A stretch of DNA of 64,000 bases from assembly GCA_965221845.1 (NCBI GenBank), contig OZ244919.1, positions 434,001-498,000 of the forward strand, in the 5' to 3' direction. This document shows, piece after piece, positions 54,911 to 63,810 of the stretch. The stretch is from JAJEFO01 sp965221845 (lineage in GTDB: Bacteria; Pseudomonadota; Alphaproteobacteria; Rhodobacterales; Rhodobacteraceae). A model generated the notes under the pieces. It saw only the letters and a program-made list of their open reading frames with translations. It did not search any database and had not been told where the DNA came from. The stretch's first letter is position 1; each line of letters begins with the position of its first letter. Made by a program: the position numbers and the translations under genes.

Positions 54911-56677
54911 ATGCCGTTCCATGTCGAGACCATCCCGAACCGCGGGAGCAGGCCTGCGGTCCTCATCCGCGAGGCCTGGCGCGAGGACGGGCGCCTCAGG
55001 AAGAGGACCGTCGCCAACCTCACCCGGCTCCCGCCCCACGTCGTCGACGGCGTCAGGGCGCTGTTCCGGGGCGGCGTCGCCGTCGCCCGTCCCGGGGACG
55101 CCTTCGCCATCCGCCGCGCGCTGCCGCACGGCCACGTGGCCGCGGTGCCGGGGACGATGAGGCGGCTCGGCCTGGTGCGGATCCTGGGCCGCGGGGCGCA
55201 CCGCATGCGGGACCTCGCCGTGGCCGCGGTCGTCGCGCGGATCGTCGACCCGGCGTCCAGGCCGGCGACCGCGAGGGCGCTGGACCCGGAGACCGCGTCG
55301 ACGAGCCTCGGGACCGTGCTCGGGCCCGGGCCCGTCACCGGCAACGAGATGCTCGGCATGCTGGACTGGCTGCTCAGGCGCCAGCCCTGGATCGAGAAAG
55401 GCCTCGCGAACCGCCACCTGAAGGGCGGGAACACGCTGATCCTCTGCGACGTCAGCAGTTCGCACCTCGAGGGGCGCTGCCGCCCGCTGGCGGCCTTCGG
55501 CCACAGCCGCGACGGGAAGAAGGGAAAGCGGCAGATCGTTTATGGCCTGCTCTGCGCCGCGGACGGCTGCCCGGTGGCCGTGGAGGTGTTCGCCGGCAAC
55601 GCCTCGGACCCGTCCACCGTCCCGGGCCAGGTGGAGAGGATGCGGAAGCGCTTCGGCATCGAGCGTGTCGCGCTCGTGGGCGACAGGGGGATGCTCGCCA
55701 CGGCGCGCATCCGCGAGGACATCGCGCCGGCCGGGCTCGACTGGATCCCGGCGCTGAAGACGGGCGACATCCGCAGGCTCCTGAGGGCGGGCCCGGACGG
55801 CGCCCCGGCCCCCCTGGTCCCCGAGGCGCTCGTTCCCGACGCGGTGGCGGAGGTCACGGGCCCGGACTTCCCCGGCGAGCGGCTCATGGTCTGCCTGAAC
55901 CCGCGGCTTCGCGAGGAGAGGCGCCGGAAGCGGGAGGACCTGCTCAGGGCCACGGAGGAGGCGCTCGCCGGCATAGCGGCGGCGGCCGCGCGCCGCAGGC
56001 CGGGGCCGGCGAACCGCGACCGGACCCTCAGGGCCCTCGGGCGGGAGGCCAGCCGCCGCAAGGTGGAGAAGCACTTCGACGTCGACGTGCGCGACGGAGG
56101 CATGGACCGGGCGCGCAACGCCGGCAGGATCGAGGCGGAGGCCAGGCTCGACGGCGTCCACGTGATCCGCACAGGCCTGGACGCGGAAGCGATCGGAACC
56201 GAGGAGACCGTGGAGGATTGCAAGAGCCTCGCGCGGGTGGAGCGGGCCTTCCACACGATGAAGCCGTCGCGGCTGCGGATCCGGCCGGTGCGCGTCTGCT
56301 CGGAGGATCACGTCCGGGCCCGCGTGTTCCTCTGCATGCTCGCGTGCCACGTGGAATGGCACATGCGCCGCCGCCTGGCCCCGATCCTCTTCGAGGACGA
56401 CGACCGCGAGGGCGCCCGGGCGCAGCGGAACTCGCCGGTGGAGCCCGCAGGGGTCTCGGAGCGCGCGGAGGCGAAGGCGGCCACGAAGCGAACCCCCGAC
56501 GGGCTTCCGGTCCACAGCCTGCGCACGCTGCTCGCCGACCTCGGCACGCTGACGCTGAACGAGGCGACGGTTCCGGCCCGGCCCGGCCACGGCTTTCCCG
56601 TGCGCGCGCAGCCGACGGAGCTGCAGGCCCGGGCCTTCGGGCTGCTGGAGATCGACCCCGCAAAGACCCTGCCCTGA
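54911..56677 (+). CDS. IS1634-family transposase
   Basis: About 588 residues in one uninterrupted frame. MPFHVETIPNRGSRPAVLIREAWREDGRLRKRTVANLTRLP is the N-terminal domain; LILCDVSSSHLEGR holds the first Asp; VGDRGMLATARI the second; and CKSLARVERAFHTMKPSRLRIRPVR the catalytic Glu. I favour ATG 54911; an in-frame ATG at 54881 is possible. The right terminal repeat TGAAGTTCCGGCTA is at 56760-56773. Fragments of the same family lie at 27877-28059 and 41890-42300, so with this copy they bracket the CRISPR locus. Confidence 0.88.
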   Translation: MPFHVETIPNRGSRPAVLIREAWREDGRLRKRTVANLTRLPPHVVDGVRALFRGGVAVARPGDAFAIRRALPHGHVAAVPGTMRRLGLVRILGRGAHRMRDLAVAAVVARIVDPASRPATARALDPETASTSLGTVLGPGPVTGNEMLGMLDWLLRRQPWIEKGLANRHLKGGNTLILCDVSSSHLEGRCRPLAAFGHSRDGKKGKRQIVYGLLCAADGCPVAVEVFAGNASDPSTVPGQVERMRKRFGIERVALVGDRGMLATARIREDIAPAGLDWIPALKTGDIRRLLRAGPDGAPAPLVPEALVPDAVAEVTGPDFPGERLMVCLNPRLREERRRKREDLLRATEEALAGIAAAAARRRPGPANRDRTLRALGREASRRKVEKHFDVDVRDGGMDRARNAGRIEAEARLDGVHVIRTGLDAEAIGTEETVEDCKSLARVERAFHTMKPSRLRIRPVRVCSEDHVRARVFLCMLACHVEWHMRRRLAPILFEDDDREGARAQRNSPVEPAGVSERAEAKAATKRTPDGLPVHSLRTLLADLGTLTLNEATVPARPGHGFPVRAQPTELQARAFGLLEIDPAKTLP

Positions 56678-56855
56678 CGCGCCGGGGCCGATGCATGTCG
56701 AGTCCCGCCCGGAATCAGCCATCGCGCTGACTGCAAGGGACTTCGCGAGTTTTTGGAAATGAAGTTCCGGCTAAGCCTGAGAGAGTTTCGCGGCCGGGAT
56801 TCGCCGCGTCGGCGGCGTGATCGCGGCAGCATTGGCAAACGGGCCCCGCCCCCTG

Positions 56856-57557
56856 TCAATGGATGTCTTGCGCCACGCCCATTGCCTCTTTCAGCCTCTC
56901 AATCCCGAAATCGGGGGCACGGGCGGCCGCGAGTATTCTCGCCTCGCGCGCAGCGATTTCTCGAACGGCCTCCGGAAGCCTCTTGACCGCGTCGGCCGGG
57001 ACCACGACTGCGCCATGGCGGTCTGCATGGATGATGTCGTCATCCGAGACGGTCATGCCGAAGACGTTCACGCGGCTGCCGAAATCGACCAAATGCACGA
57101 AGGCGTGGCTTGGGCCGATCTTGCCGCCAAGCAGGTTGAAGCCTCGCGCGCTGTCCTCGATGTCGCGCATCGAGCCGTTGGTGACCGCCCCCAGGCACCC
57201 GAGCCCCTTGTGCACGTTGGTGTTCACCTCGCCCCAAAACGCGCCCGTTCCCGGGACTGGGTCAAGGTCCTGGATCACGGCGATCGCGGGACCCGGGCCC
57301 TGGGCGACGTACTCGTAGTATCCGACACGCTTCGCGAGGCTTTGCTCCGCACTTTCGTCGGAAGGCTGGACGGCGCGGATGGTGGCGGTGCGGGCGTATC
57401 CGCATATCGGGGCCAGGTCCGGATCGAGCGGCACCAGCTGCTCGATCGTGAAGCCGTGGCCGCGGCGCTCGGGGACAACGAGTTCAAGCGCGTTGCAGAT
57501 TGTCGGCGTGTCCCATTTCGTCAGGAGTTCCAGATCGGCAGTTTTCAGGTCAGTCAT
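56856..57557 (-). CDS. RraA-like family protein (HMG/CHA-aldolase or dimethylmenaquinone methyltransferase-like fold)
   Basis: 233 residues. DTPTICNALELVVPERRG and AIRAVQPSDESAEQ precede the core PAIAVIQDLDPVPGTGAFWGEVNTNVHKGLGCLGAVTNGSMRDIED, where GAFWGEVNTNVHKxLGCxGxVTNGxxRD is the RraA/aldolase signature with the metal and pyruvate-binding residues. FVHLVDFGSRVNVFGMTVSDDDIIHADRHGAVVVP completes the fold. Relatives act as aldolases on 4-hydroxy-2-oxoacids or lack catalysis. It is the last gene of the divergent sugar-oxidation cluster on this strand. Confidence 0.8.
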   Translation of the reverse strand: MTDLKTADLELLTKWDTPTICNALELVVPERRGHGFTIEQLVPLDPDLAPICGYARTATIRAVQPSDESAEQSLAKRVGYYEYVAQGPGPAIAVIQDLDPVPGTGAFWGEVNTNVHKGLGCLGAVTNGSMRDIEDSARGFNLLGGKIGPSHAFVHLVDFGSRVNVFGMTVSDDDIIHADRHGAVVVPADAVKRLPEAVREIAAREARILAAARAPDFGIERLKEAMGVAQDIH

Positions 57558-57658
57558 TGCAGTTCCTTCCGACGTGATGGTTCGCGACAGACACCGGCGC
57601 GGCGGGGCGCCCTTGACGAGATGGGAGTGCGCAACGGATCATGCCCGCCCGATCCCGC

Positions 57659-58651
57659 TCAGTTCAGCTTCACGGGCGCGCCGGTTCGCACGGATGTCTT
57701 CGCGGCATCTGCGATCTGCTGTGCGGCCAGCCCATCCTCAAGCCGTGGCAAGGCCGGCGTCTCGTCCCCTGCGATCGCTCTTGCAAACAGGTCAAGCTCT
57801 TGGGCGTATGTGGGAGCGAAGCGCTCGTGCCAGCCCGGCAGTTTCCCGGGATGCATCCGGCCCGCGGCGCCGGTCTGGATGTACCCGCCCACCGGGGCCT
57901 GAGGGGTCTGCAGCATGCCCTTGGAGCCGTTGACCTCGAACCGCTCGTCCTGACCGTAGGCCGCGCGCCAGCTGAAATCAAACCGGGAGAGCGTGCCGGA
58001 GGGCATCCGCATCGTCAGCATCGCCGTGTCCGCCTCCCCGACCTCCGCGAAGGCCGGATCGACCAGCGCCGCCCCCATGGCGAAGACCTCCACCGGGTGC
58101 TCGCCGGTGATCCAGCGGGCGAGGTCGTAAAAATGCGCTCCCTTCTCTCCGAAGAGACCGCCGGACGTCCGTGTGAACTCCGCCGTCGGCGCCACGGCGC
58201 TCCGGGAGGTTGCGACAACCGTCTCGATCCGGCCGATCTCGCCGGCGTCGACGGCGGCCTTGATGCCGGCGTACCCCGCGTCGAAGCGCCGGTTGAACGC
58301 CATCGCGGCAACGATCCCTGCCGCGTGCGCCTCGTCGACGATCCGCCGGCCGGTCTCAAGATCGATGGCGAGGGGCTTCTCGCAGAGAAACGGCGTCCCT
58401 GCCGCCGTGCATGCCGCGGCGACGCCGCCATGCGAGGCGGTGGAAGACGCGATGATGACGCCATCGACCCCAAGCTCCAAAACCGCCTCGATGGAGGCTG
58501 CCGCACGGCCGCCATACGATGCCGTCAGGACTTCGGCTCTCTTCGCCACCACGTCGCAGACCGCCGCCAGTTCCGCGTCGGCGTGCGCAGCGATGTTGCG
58601 GGCATGGATCCGGCCCATGGAGCCCGCGCCGACAAGGGCCAGTCTTTGCAT
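57659..58651 (-). CDS. Gfo/Idh/MocA-family dehydrogenase (inositol 2-dehydrogenase-like)
   Basis: 330 residues. NAD(P)-dependent sugar or inositol dehydrogenase. Rossmann start MQRLALVGAGSMGRIHARNIAAH, then the family motif TPFLCEKPLAIDLETG with the catalytic-type Lys. AMAFNRRFDAGYAGIKAAVDAGEIG and GGLFGEKGAHFYDLARWITGEHPVEVFAMG (D-x3-H-like pair, here GAHFYDLARW) are typical of the inositol dehydrogenase branch. Ten bases separate it from the TPR gene upstream, so they share an operon. Substrate not determinable. Confidence 0.88.
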   Translation of the reverse strand: MQRLALVGAGSMGRIHARNIAAHADAELAAVCDVVAKRAEVLTASYGGRAAASIEAVLELGVDGVIIASSTASHGGVAAACTAAGTPFLCEKPLAIDLETGRRIVDEAHAAGIVAAMAFNRRFDAGYAGIKAAVDAGEIGRIETVVATSRSAVAPTAEFTRTSGGLFGEKGAHFYDLARWITGEHPVEVFAMGAALVDPAFAEVGEADTAMLTMRMPSGTLSRFDFSWRAAYGQDERFEVNGSKGMLQTPQAPVGGYIQTGAAGRMHPGKLPGWHERFAPTYAQELDLFARAIAGDETPALPRLEDGLAAQQIADAAKTSVRTGAPVKLN

Positions 58652-58660
58652 CGCGTCCCC

Positions 58661-59986
58661 TCAGGCAGCCTTGTCGAGCGTGGCGAGCTTGGCCTGCATC
58701 GGCGCCGAGCCCGGCCTCAGGTCGAGGTATTCATGCAGGAGGCTGCGGGCGAGACGCACGTCGCCCGCATCAGAAGCGCAATCGATCAGCAGCACGTCCA
58801 GCACGTCGCGCTGGGCATTGCTGCCGCCCATCCGGGGGAAGTCGAACCGTGCCGCCAGAAGGCTGTCGGTCGCGGCCTTGGGGTCGCCTGCCAGCCGTGC
58901 GGCCATGGCGTTCGCGACGGGCACCGCGATCCGCCGGGCCGCCTCGGCGTCGAAGCCGGTGCCGTCCGCGTGCGCCTCGATCTCGCGCTTGAGACGGGCC
59001 AGCCCCGCGCTGTCAAGAGCGCCGGCCAGGGCGAGCAGCAGGTGAATGTCCCCGAAGGTCAGGCTGCGGTCTCCGAGCATCGGTGCGCAGGCCGCGGCAA
59101 GTGCGGTCCAGCGGTCGCCGCAACCGACCCCGGCCGCCTCAAGCCGCAGCAGCAGCGCAGCCGAGTTCGACAGCTCCATGTACCCGATCTGCCCTTCGGG
59201 CGCGAGGCGGCGGTCGTAGTAGTCGAGCGCCTGGTCGAGCCGACCCGCCTCATACAGGAAAAGCGCCTCGTGCCACCACAGGTGATGCCGCATGGGGCCG
59301 CGATTGTCCCAGTAGCTTTCAGGCCGCGCCGTCCAGGCAAGGCCCTCGTCGAGCCGGCCCTCGGCCTCCATGACATGCGCGACGGAATGCACGCACCACA
59401 GGTCGTCGGGCTCCAGGGCATGCCCCCGTCGCCCCAGGTCTTCGGCACGGGCAAAGTCGCGCGTCTCCTCGAAGCCCATGCAGGCCATGCCGTAGACATA
59501 GCCGGCCCCGGGGACTGCGTCGGACCAGGCGCCAAGAGCCCGCGCACCGAGCGCGCGCAGGTAATCGGGCCGTCCGAGAAACATTGCGTTCATGTGCTGC
59601 ACGCGCAGCGCCAGAAGGTCATGCGGCGTTTCGGTCAGGATGGCGTCCCAGCGCCGCTGCGCGCCAAGGACGTCGCCCTCGAACCACGCGCTCAGCGCGT
59701 CGATGTGCAATCGCTCACGCGCGGTCGCCGCATGCGAGAGGTCTCTGGCTGCGGCAAGGGCGGCGCCGGCAGCCGGACGCTTTTCGGCGGAGCGCGCAAA
59801 GAGCAGGAGATACCCCGTCAGCACCTGCGCTGCAGGCACTTCCGCATCTGCCGCCAAGAGCGCTTCAAGGAGTTCGAGGCTGTCCGAGCGGAAGGTGAAG
59901 TAGCTTTCCATCGCGGCAAAAAGCGCGGTCGCCGAGGTCCGGTCGCCTACGGTCCAGGCAACGCCACGGTCATCCCGCACCAGCAT
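58661..59986 (-). CDS. Tetratricopeptide repeat protein, TTC38-like
   Basis: About 441 residues, helical throughout, without signal peptide. Segments such as ARERLHIDALSAWFEGDVLGAQRRWDAILTETPHDLLALRVQH, GMACMGFEETRDFARAEDLGRRGHALEPDDLWCVHSVAHVMEAEGRLDEGLAW and HHLWWHEALFLYEAGRLDQALDYYD are TPR-like, and the conserved VHSVAHVxExxGRxxEGxxW stretch is that of TTC38 family proteins. ATG 59986 is preceded by GAGGAGGCCGTG. Role in the sugar locus is unknown; such proteins recur beside sugar dehydrogenases. Confidence 0.75.
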   Translation of the reverse strand: MLVRDDRGVAWTVGDRTSATALFAAMESYFTFRSDSLELLEALLAADAEVPAAQVLTGYLLLFARSAEKRPAAGAALAAARDLSHAATARERLHIDALSAWFEGDVLGAQRRWDAILTETPHDLLALRVQHMNAMFLGRPDYLRALGARALGAWSDAVPGAGYVYGMACMGFEETRDFARAEDLGRRGHALEPDDLWCVHSVAHVMEAEGRLDEGLAWTARPESYWDNRGPMRHHLWWHEALFLYEAGRLDQALDYYDRRLAPEGQIGYMELSNSAALLLRLEAAGVGCGDRWTALAAACAPMLGDRSLTFGDIHLLLALAGALDSAGLARLKREIEAHADGTGFDAEAARRIAVPVANAMAARLAGDPKAATDSLLAARFDFPRMGGSNAQRDVLDVLLIDCASDAGDVRLARSLLHEYLDLRPGSAPMQAKLATLDKAA

Positions 59987-59996
59987 CACGGCCTCC

Positions 59997-61058
59997 TCAG
60001 CCCGACATCTCGACAAGGATCTTCTGGTGATGGGTGCCGGGCTCGGCCAGCGCGTCGAAGCCCTTGGCCACTGCATCTTCGAGAGCGATCCGGCCAGTCA
60101 CCAGGGTCTCCACGGGAAACGCGCCCGACGCAATGAGGGCCGCGACTCTCGGGCCGATCGTGCTGTCGTTTCCAAGGCACCCATTGAGCCTGATCCCTTT
60201 TGCGCAGAGTCGAAAGAGGTCCACTGGCTGGCGCGAACCGAAGAGTCCCACAAGCGCGAGCGTTCCGACATGGCGCAGCGACTCGACGCAGAGGTCGAAG
60301 GCTGAGATGTGCCCCGCGCACTCGATCGCGGCATCGACGCCCGCCTCGGTATCGGCGCGGACCGACGCCAGGACCTCCTCCGGCGGTCCGCTGAACAGGT
60401 GCAGGTCGTCGAATCCGGAAAGACGTGCGAGCCGCGCGACGTTCGGCTCGTAGACATAGATGCGCGAGGCTCCGGCCGCCCTGGCCGCCAGCGCGGTCAG
60501 CGCGCCTATCGGGCCGGCCCCGGCGATCAGGACGGTTTCGCCCACGCGCAGACCGGCTTCGTCGACGGCATTGAGCGCCACGGCCGACGGCTCCAGAAGG
60601 GCGCCCTGCTCGTCGCTTACGCTGTCGGGCAGGCGCACGAGGTTGGCTTGCGGCACCGTGACCCGCTCGCCCATGCCGCCCCAATGCCAGGAGAGACCTA
60701 CAAGCCCCACCTCGGGGCTGAACTGGCCCAGGTTGCGACGTGCGTAAAAGTCGGTGCGCCTCGTCAGATGGGGCAGTATCGCCACCCGGTCCCCCGGCGT
60801 CACCCCGGTCGCTTCCGGCCCCGCTTCCTCGACTTCCGCCGAGAACTCGTGGCCGAGGATGATCGGCAATGCGACGCCGGACAGCGGGTGCGGTTCTGAC
60901 GGGATGAATGTCGGCCCCGAGAGATACTCGTGCAAGTCGGTGCCGCAGATGCCCGCATAGCGAACCCTTACCGTCACGTCGTCGCCTGCCGGCGGTTCCG
61001 GAGGGGCCACCTCGTCGATGCGCAGGTCCCGCTTGCCGTGAAAACGAAGGGCTTTCAT
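59997..61058 (-). CDS. Zinc-dependent alcohol/polyol dehydrogenase, 2,3-butanediol dehydrogenase-like
   Basis: 353 residues, medium-chain dehydrogenase. Catalytic zinc ligands: RYAGICGTDLHEYLSGP (Cys) and LPIILGHEFSAEVEEAG (His-Glu). LIAGAGPIGALTALAARAAGASRIYVYE is the NAD-binding GxGxxG fold. VTVPQANLVRLPDSVSDEQGALLEP is typical of the butanediol dehydrogenase branch. The usual four-cysteine structural zinc loop is absent, as in some BDH/threonine dehydrogenase relatives. Ten bases upstream of the TPR start and ten downstream of the SMP-30 stop, so in one operon. Confidence 0.88.
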   Translation of the reverse strand: MKALRFHGKRDLRIDEVAPPEPPAGDDVTVRVRYAGICGTDLHEYLSGPTFIPSEPHPLSGVALPIILGHEFSAEVEEAGPEATGVTPGDRVAILPHLTRRTDFYARRNLGQFSPEVGLVGLSWHWGGMGERVTVPQANLVRLPDSVSDEQGALLEPSAVALNAVDEAGLRVGETVLIAGAGPIGALTALAARAAGASRIYVYEPNVARLARLSGFDDLHLFSGPPEEVLASVRADTEAGVDAAIECAGHISAFDLCVESLRHVGTLALVGLFGSRQPVDLFRLCAKGIRLNGCLGNDSTIGPRVAALIASGAFPVETLVTGRIALEDAVAKGFDALAEPGTHHQKILVEMSG

Positions 61059-61067
61059 GTCAGAAGC

Positions 61068-61931
61068 TCAACCGGCGAACGGCGTCTCGGGGATGCCGCT
61101 CACGCCGAGCCCGTGAATGGCGAAGACCATCCCCGCCTCATGCTCGTGGTGATACCTGATGCCGAAGGGGCGTGCCATCGACGTGACGAAGGCGACGTCG
61201 AGCTTCGGCCCGCCGAACATCACCGAGGTCGTCGAGAAGACCGGCAGGCCGATCACGCGATCGAGCGCGCCGCGCGGGTCGAACCGGACAAGCCGCCCCG
61301 AATAGACTTCAGCCACCCAGACACAGCCGTCCGCATCGCAGGTCATGCCGTCCGGATAGCCGTGAAAGTCCGCGAAGGACGCAAAGACGCGGCGGCTGAG
61401 AACCTCGCCCGTCTCCGGCACGTAGTCGTAGGCGTAGATCGTTTTCTTGAAGCTGTCGGCGAAATACATCGTGCAGCCGTCGGGCGCAAAGCAGGGGCCG
61501 TTGGAGCAGATGATGTCGCGGTCGAGCGTCGTGCAGCTCATGTCGGGGTCCAGGCGGAAGAGCTTTGCCACAGGGCCTTCCTCCTGGTAGTCCATCGTTC
61601 CCGCGATGAACCGCCCCTGCCTGTCGGTCTTTCCGTCGTTGAAGCGCGGGCGCAGCTCGCCCGGATGCGTCTCGTTGATGCGCTCGACGGCGCCTGTGCC
61701 GAAATCGAGGGTGAAGAACCCGGACCGCAGGGCGACCACTGCGCCGCCATCCGCCCTGAGCGCGCAGGCGCCTATGTGTTCGGGCATCTCCCAGGTCTTC
61801 ATGCCGCCTCCGGAGGCATCGACCCGATGGAGCGCCTTCGAATAGGTGTCGACCCAGTAAAGGTGCTGGCCGGCCGCGTCCCAGAGCGGACCCTCGCCAA
61901 GCTGGCTTCGATGCTCCACGAAGACTTCCAT
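61068..61931 (-). CDS. SMP-30/gluconolactonase family protein
   Basis: About 287 residues, a six-bladed beta-propeller lactonase. RSQLGEGPLWDAAGQHLYWVD carries the metal-binding Glu. RFNDGKTDRQGRFIAGTMDY contains the conserved RxNDGKxDxxGRFWxGTM motif, and SNGPCFAPDGCTMYFADS plus YPDGMTCDADGCVWVAEVYSGRLVRFDP the Asn and Asp ligands. It would hydrolyse a sugar lactone made by a neighbouring dehydrogenase. ATG 61931 (MEVFVEHRSQLGEG) preferred to one six codons earlier. Confidence 0.88.
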   Translation of the reverse strand: MEVFVEHRSQLGEGPLWDAAGQHLYWVDTYSKALHRVDASGGGMKTWEMPEHIGACALRADGGAVVALRSGFFTLDFGTGAVERINETHPGELRPRFNDGKTDRQGRFIAGTMDYQEEGPVAKLFRLDPDMSCTTLDRDIICSNGPCFAPDGCTMYFADSFKKTIYAYDYVPETGEVLSRRVFASFADFHGYPDGMTCDADGCVWVAEVYSGRLVRFDPRGALDRVIGLPVFSTTSVMFGGPKLDVAFVTSMARPFGIRYHHEHEAGMVFAIHGLGVSGIPETPFAG

Positions 61932-62013
61932 TCTGCGCATCCGCCGCACTCCCGTTGCCCGGCCGCTCTCCGGAGCCGCGCCTTGTGCGAGAATACCCGC
62001 GTTCTCCCTGCCA

Positions 62014-63597
62014 TCAACGACTTTCAGCCAGGATCAGGTCCGCGGCCTTTTCGCCGATCATGATGGACGCCGCGCTGGTGTTGGAGCTGACAAGCCTGGG
62101 CATGATCGAGCTGTCACAGACCCTTAGCGCCTCGACGCCCCGCACCTTGAGCGCCGTGTCCACCACCGCCGCGTCGTCGCTGCCCATCCGGCACGTGCCC
62201 GTTGCGTGATACGCCGTGCGGCCGTGGGCACGGACGAAATCCGCGATTTCGGCATTGCTCCGCACAGCGTTGCCGGGAAAGTGCTCCGTGCCGCCCACGG
62301 ACCTGAAGGCCGGCTGGCAGGCCACCTCGCGCATGAGCTTCACGGCCTTGACCGTCATCTCGAGGTCCTTGGGCTCGGCCAGGTAATTGGGGTCGATCAA
62401 CGGCCCCACGTCAGGATCGCCGGAAGCGAGTCGGACGGTTCCCCGGCTTTCCGGTCGCACGAAATAGCCGTTCATCATGCAGCCCGCCCCGGCCGGGACG
62501 GTCGGTGACCCGGGCTCGGTCCCGGATGCCGGCTCGAAATGGAGCTGCGTGTCCGGCGTCGCCGAAGCCGGGTCGACCGACCAGAACGCGCCTGCCTCGA
62601 CAATGGTCGAGGTGACGGGGCCGGTGCCGAAGAACACGTACTGCAGGCCCGCCCACAGCGCTTGGTGCCTTGCCTTGTACCTGTCGAGACCGAGGCCGCC
62701 GTCGACCGCGAGGATGACGTCAATGTCGAAATGATCCTGCAGGTTCTCGCCCACGCCGGGCAGGTCGGTGACCGGCGTGATCCCATGGGCCGAGACGGCG
62801 TCCGCCGGTCCGATGCCAGAGAGCAGCAGCAGTCTTGGCGAGCCGACGGCCCCGGCCGCCAGGATCACCTCTTGCGTGGCCGTCACCGTCTCGACGGGGT
62901 CGCCGAGGTCGATGCCGGCTGCGCGGCCCTTGTCGACTCTCACCCGCAAGGCCGTGCGTCCGGTTTCGACGGTGAGGTTGGGACGGGAGAGCGCCGGGCG
63001 CAGGTATCCTGCGGCGGCCGAACACCGCCGGCCATTCCAGGTGAAGGTCTGAAACGGGCCGGCCCCCGCCTGGCTTGGTCCGTTGAAGTCGGGGGTGTAC
63101 GGGATGCCTGCCTGCTGGCAGGCGCGGACGAAGACCCGCGTCAACGCGTCCGGGGACATGGTCGAGACGCCCTGAGGGCCCTCCGTCCCATGGTCGGGGC
63201 CGGCAAGCGTGTCGTTGCGCTCGGAGCGCCGGAAGTGCGGCAGGACGTCCGCGAAGCTCCATCCGTGGCACCCGAGCGCGCCGGCCCAGTGGTCATAGTC
63301 CTCGGGGCAGCCGCGCGTGAAGACCTGGCCGTTCACCGACGTGCCTCCGCCCAGCACGCGGCCTTGCAGGAAGTCCATCACGCGACCGTTCGCATGCGCC
63401 TGCGGCACCGTTTTCCAGGGCCATGTCAAATGGCCGCCAAGCAGCTTGAACAGCCCTGCCGGGCGATGGATGTTCGGGTCGCGGTCGCGTGGTCCGGCCT
63501 CGGCCAGCAACACGCTTGCGCCATCCGCGCTGAGGCGGTAGGCCAGAACGCATCCCGCCGCACCGGCTCCGACGACGATGTAGTCAAAGCTTCGCAT
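62014..63597 (-). CDS. GMC oxidoreductase (choline dehydrogenase-like)
   Basis: 527 residues. FAD-dependent oxidation of an alcohol or sugar. The FAD-binding start MRSFDYIVVGAGAAGCVLAYRLSADGASVLLAEAGP fixes the ATG at 63597. GMC signature 1 is FLQGRVLGGGTSVNGQVFTRG and signature 2 EVILAAGAVGSPRLLLLSGIGP. The active-site His is in YHATGTCRMGSDDAAVVDTALKVRGVEALRVCDSSIMP. First gene of the minus-strand cluster and divergent from the ABC ATPase. It may supply the oxidised sugar to the dehydrogenase and lactonase genes downstream. Confidence 0.92.
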   Translation of the reverse strand: MRSFDYIVVGAGAAGCVLAYRLSADGASVLLAEAGPRDRDPNIHRPAGLFKLLGGHLTWPWKTVPQAHANGRVMDFLQGRVLGGGTSVNGQVFTRGCPEDYDHWAGALGCHGWSFADVLPHFRRSERNDTLAGPDHGTEGPQGVSTMSPDALTRVFVRACQQAGIPYTPDFNGPSQAGAGPFQTFTWNGRRCSAAAGYLRPALSRPNLTVETGRTALRVRVDKGRAAGIDLGDPVETVTATQEVILAAGAVGSPRLLLLSGIGPADAVSAHGITPVTDLPGVGENLQDHFDIDVILAVDGGLGLDRYKARHQALWAGLQYVFFGTGPVTSTIVEAGAFWSVDPASATPDTQLHFEPASGTEPGSPTVPAGAGCMMNGYFVRPESRGTVRLASGDPDVGPLIDPNYLAEPKDLEMTVKAVKLMREVACQPAFRSVGGTEHFPGNAVRSNAEIADFVRAHGRTAYHATGTCRMGSDDAAVVDTALKVRGVEALRVCDSSIMPRLVSSNTSAASIMIGEKAADLILAESR

Positions 63598-63810
63598 TGC
63601 CGGAACGCTAGCGGCGGGACATGGGAGCTGCAAGAAAGCCCGCGCGACCAGCAGAGGCGCGCAAACTCTCTTGATGGATGGAAGGCCGCAGTCTGCATCG
63701 TCCAAAGCCAATGGGGGAATCGGCATCCGGGGGAGAAATGATCCAGCAACTCTGTGACTGCGCACGTTCACGGATCCACGGCGTGCGGACCCTTGCAGGG
63801 CATGCCTCTC

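Noticed and set aside
54848..56722. A 624-codon minus-strand frame across the IS1634 transposase
   Set aside because: Antisense shadow caused by high GC; the plus strand carries the DDE transposase with all motifs.
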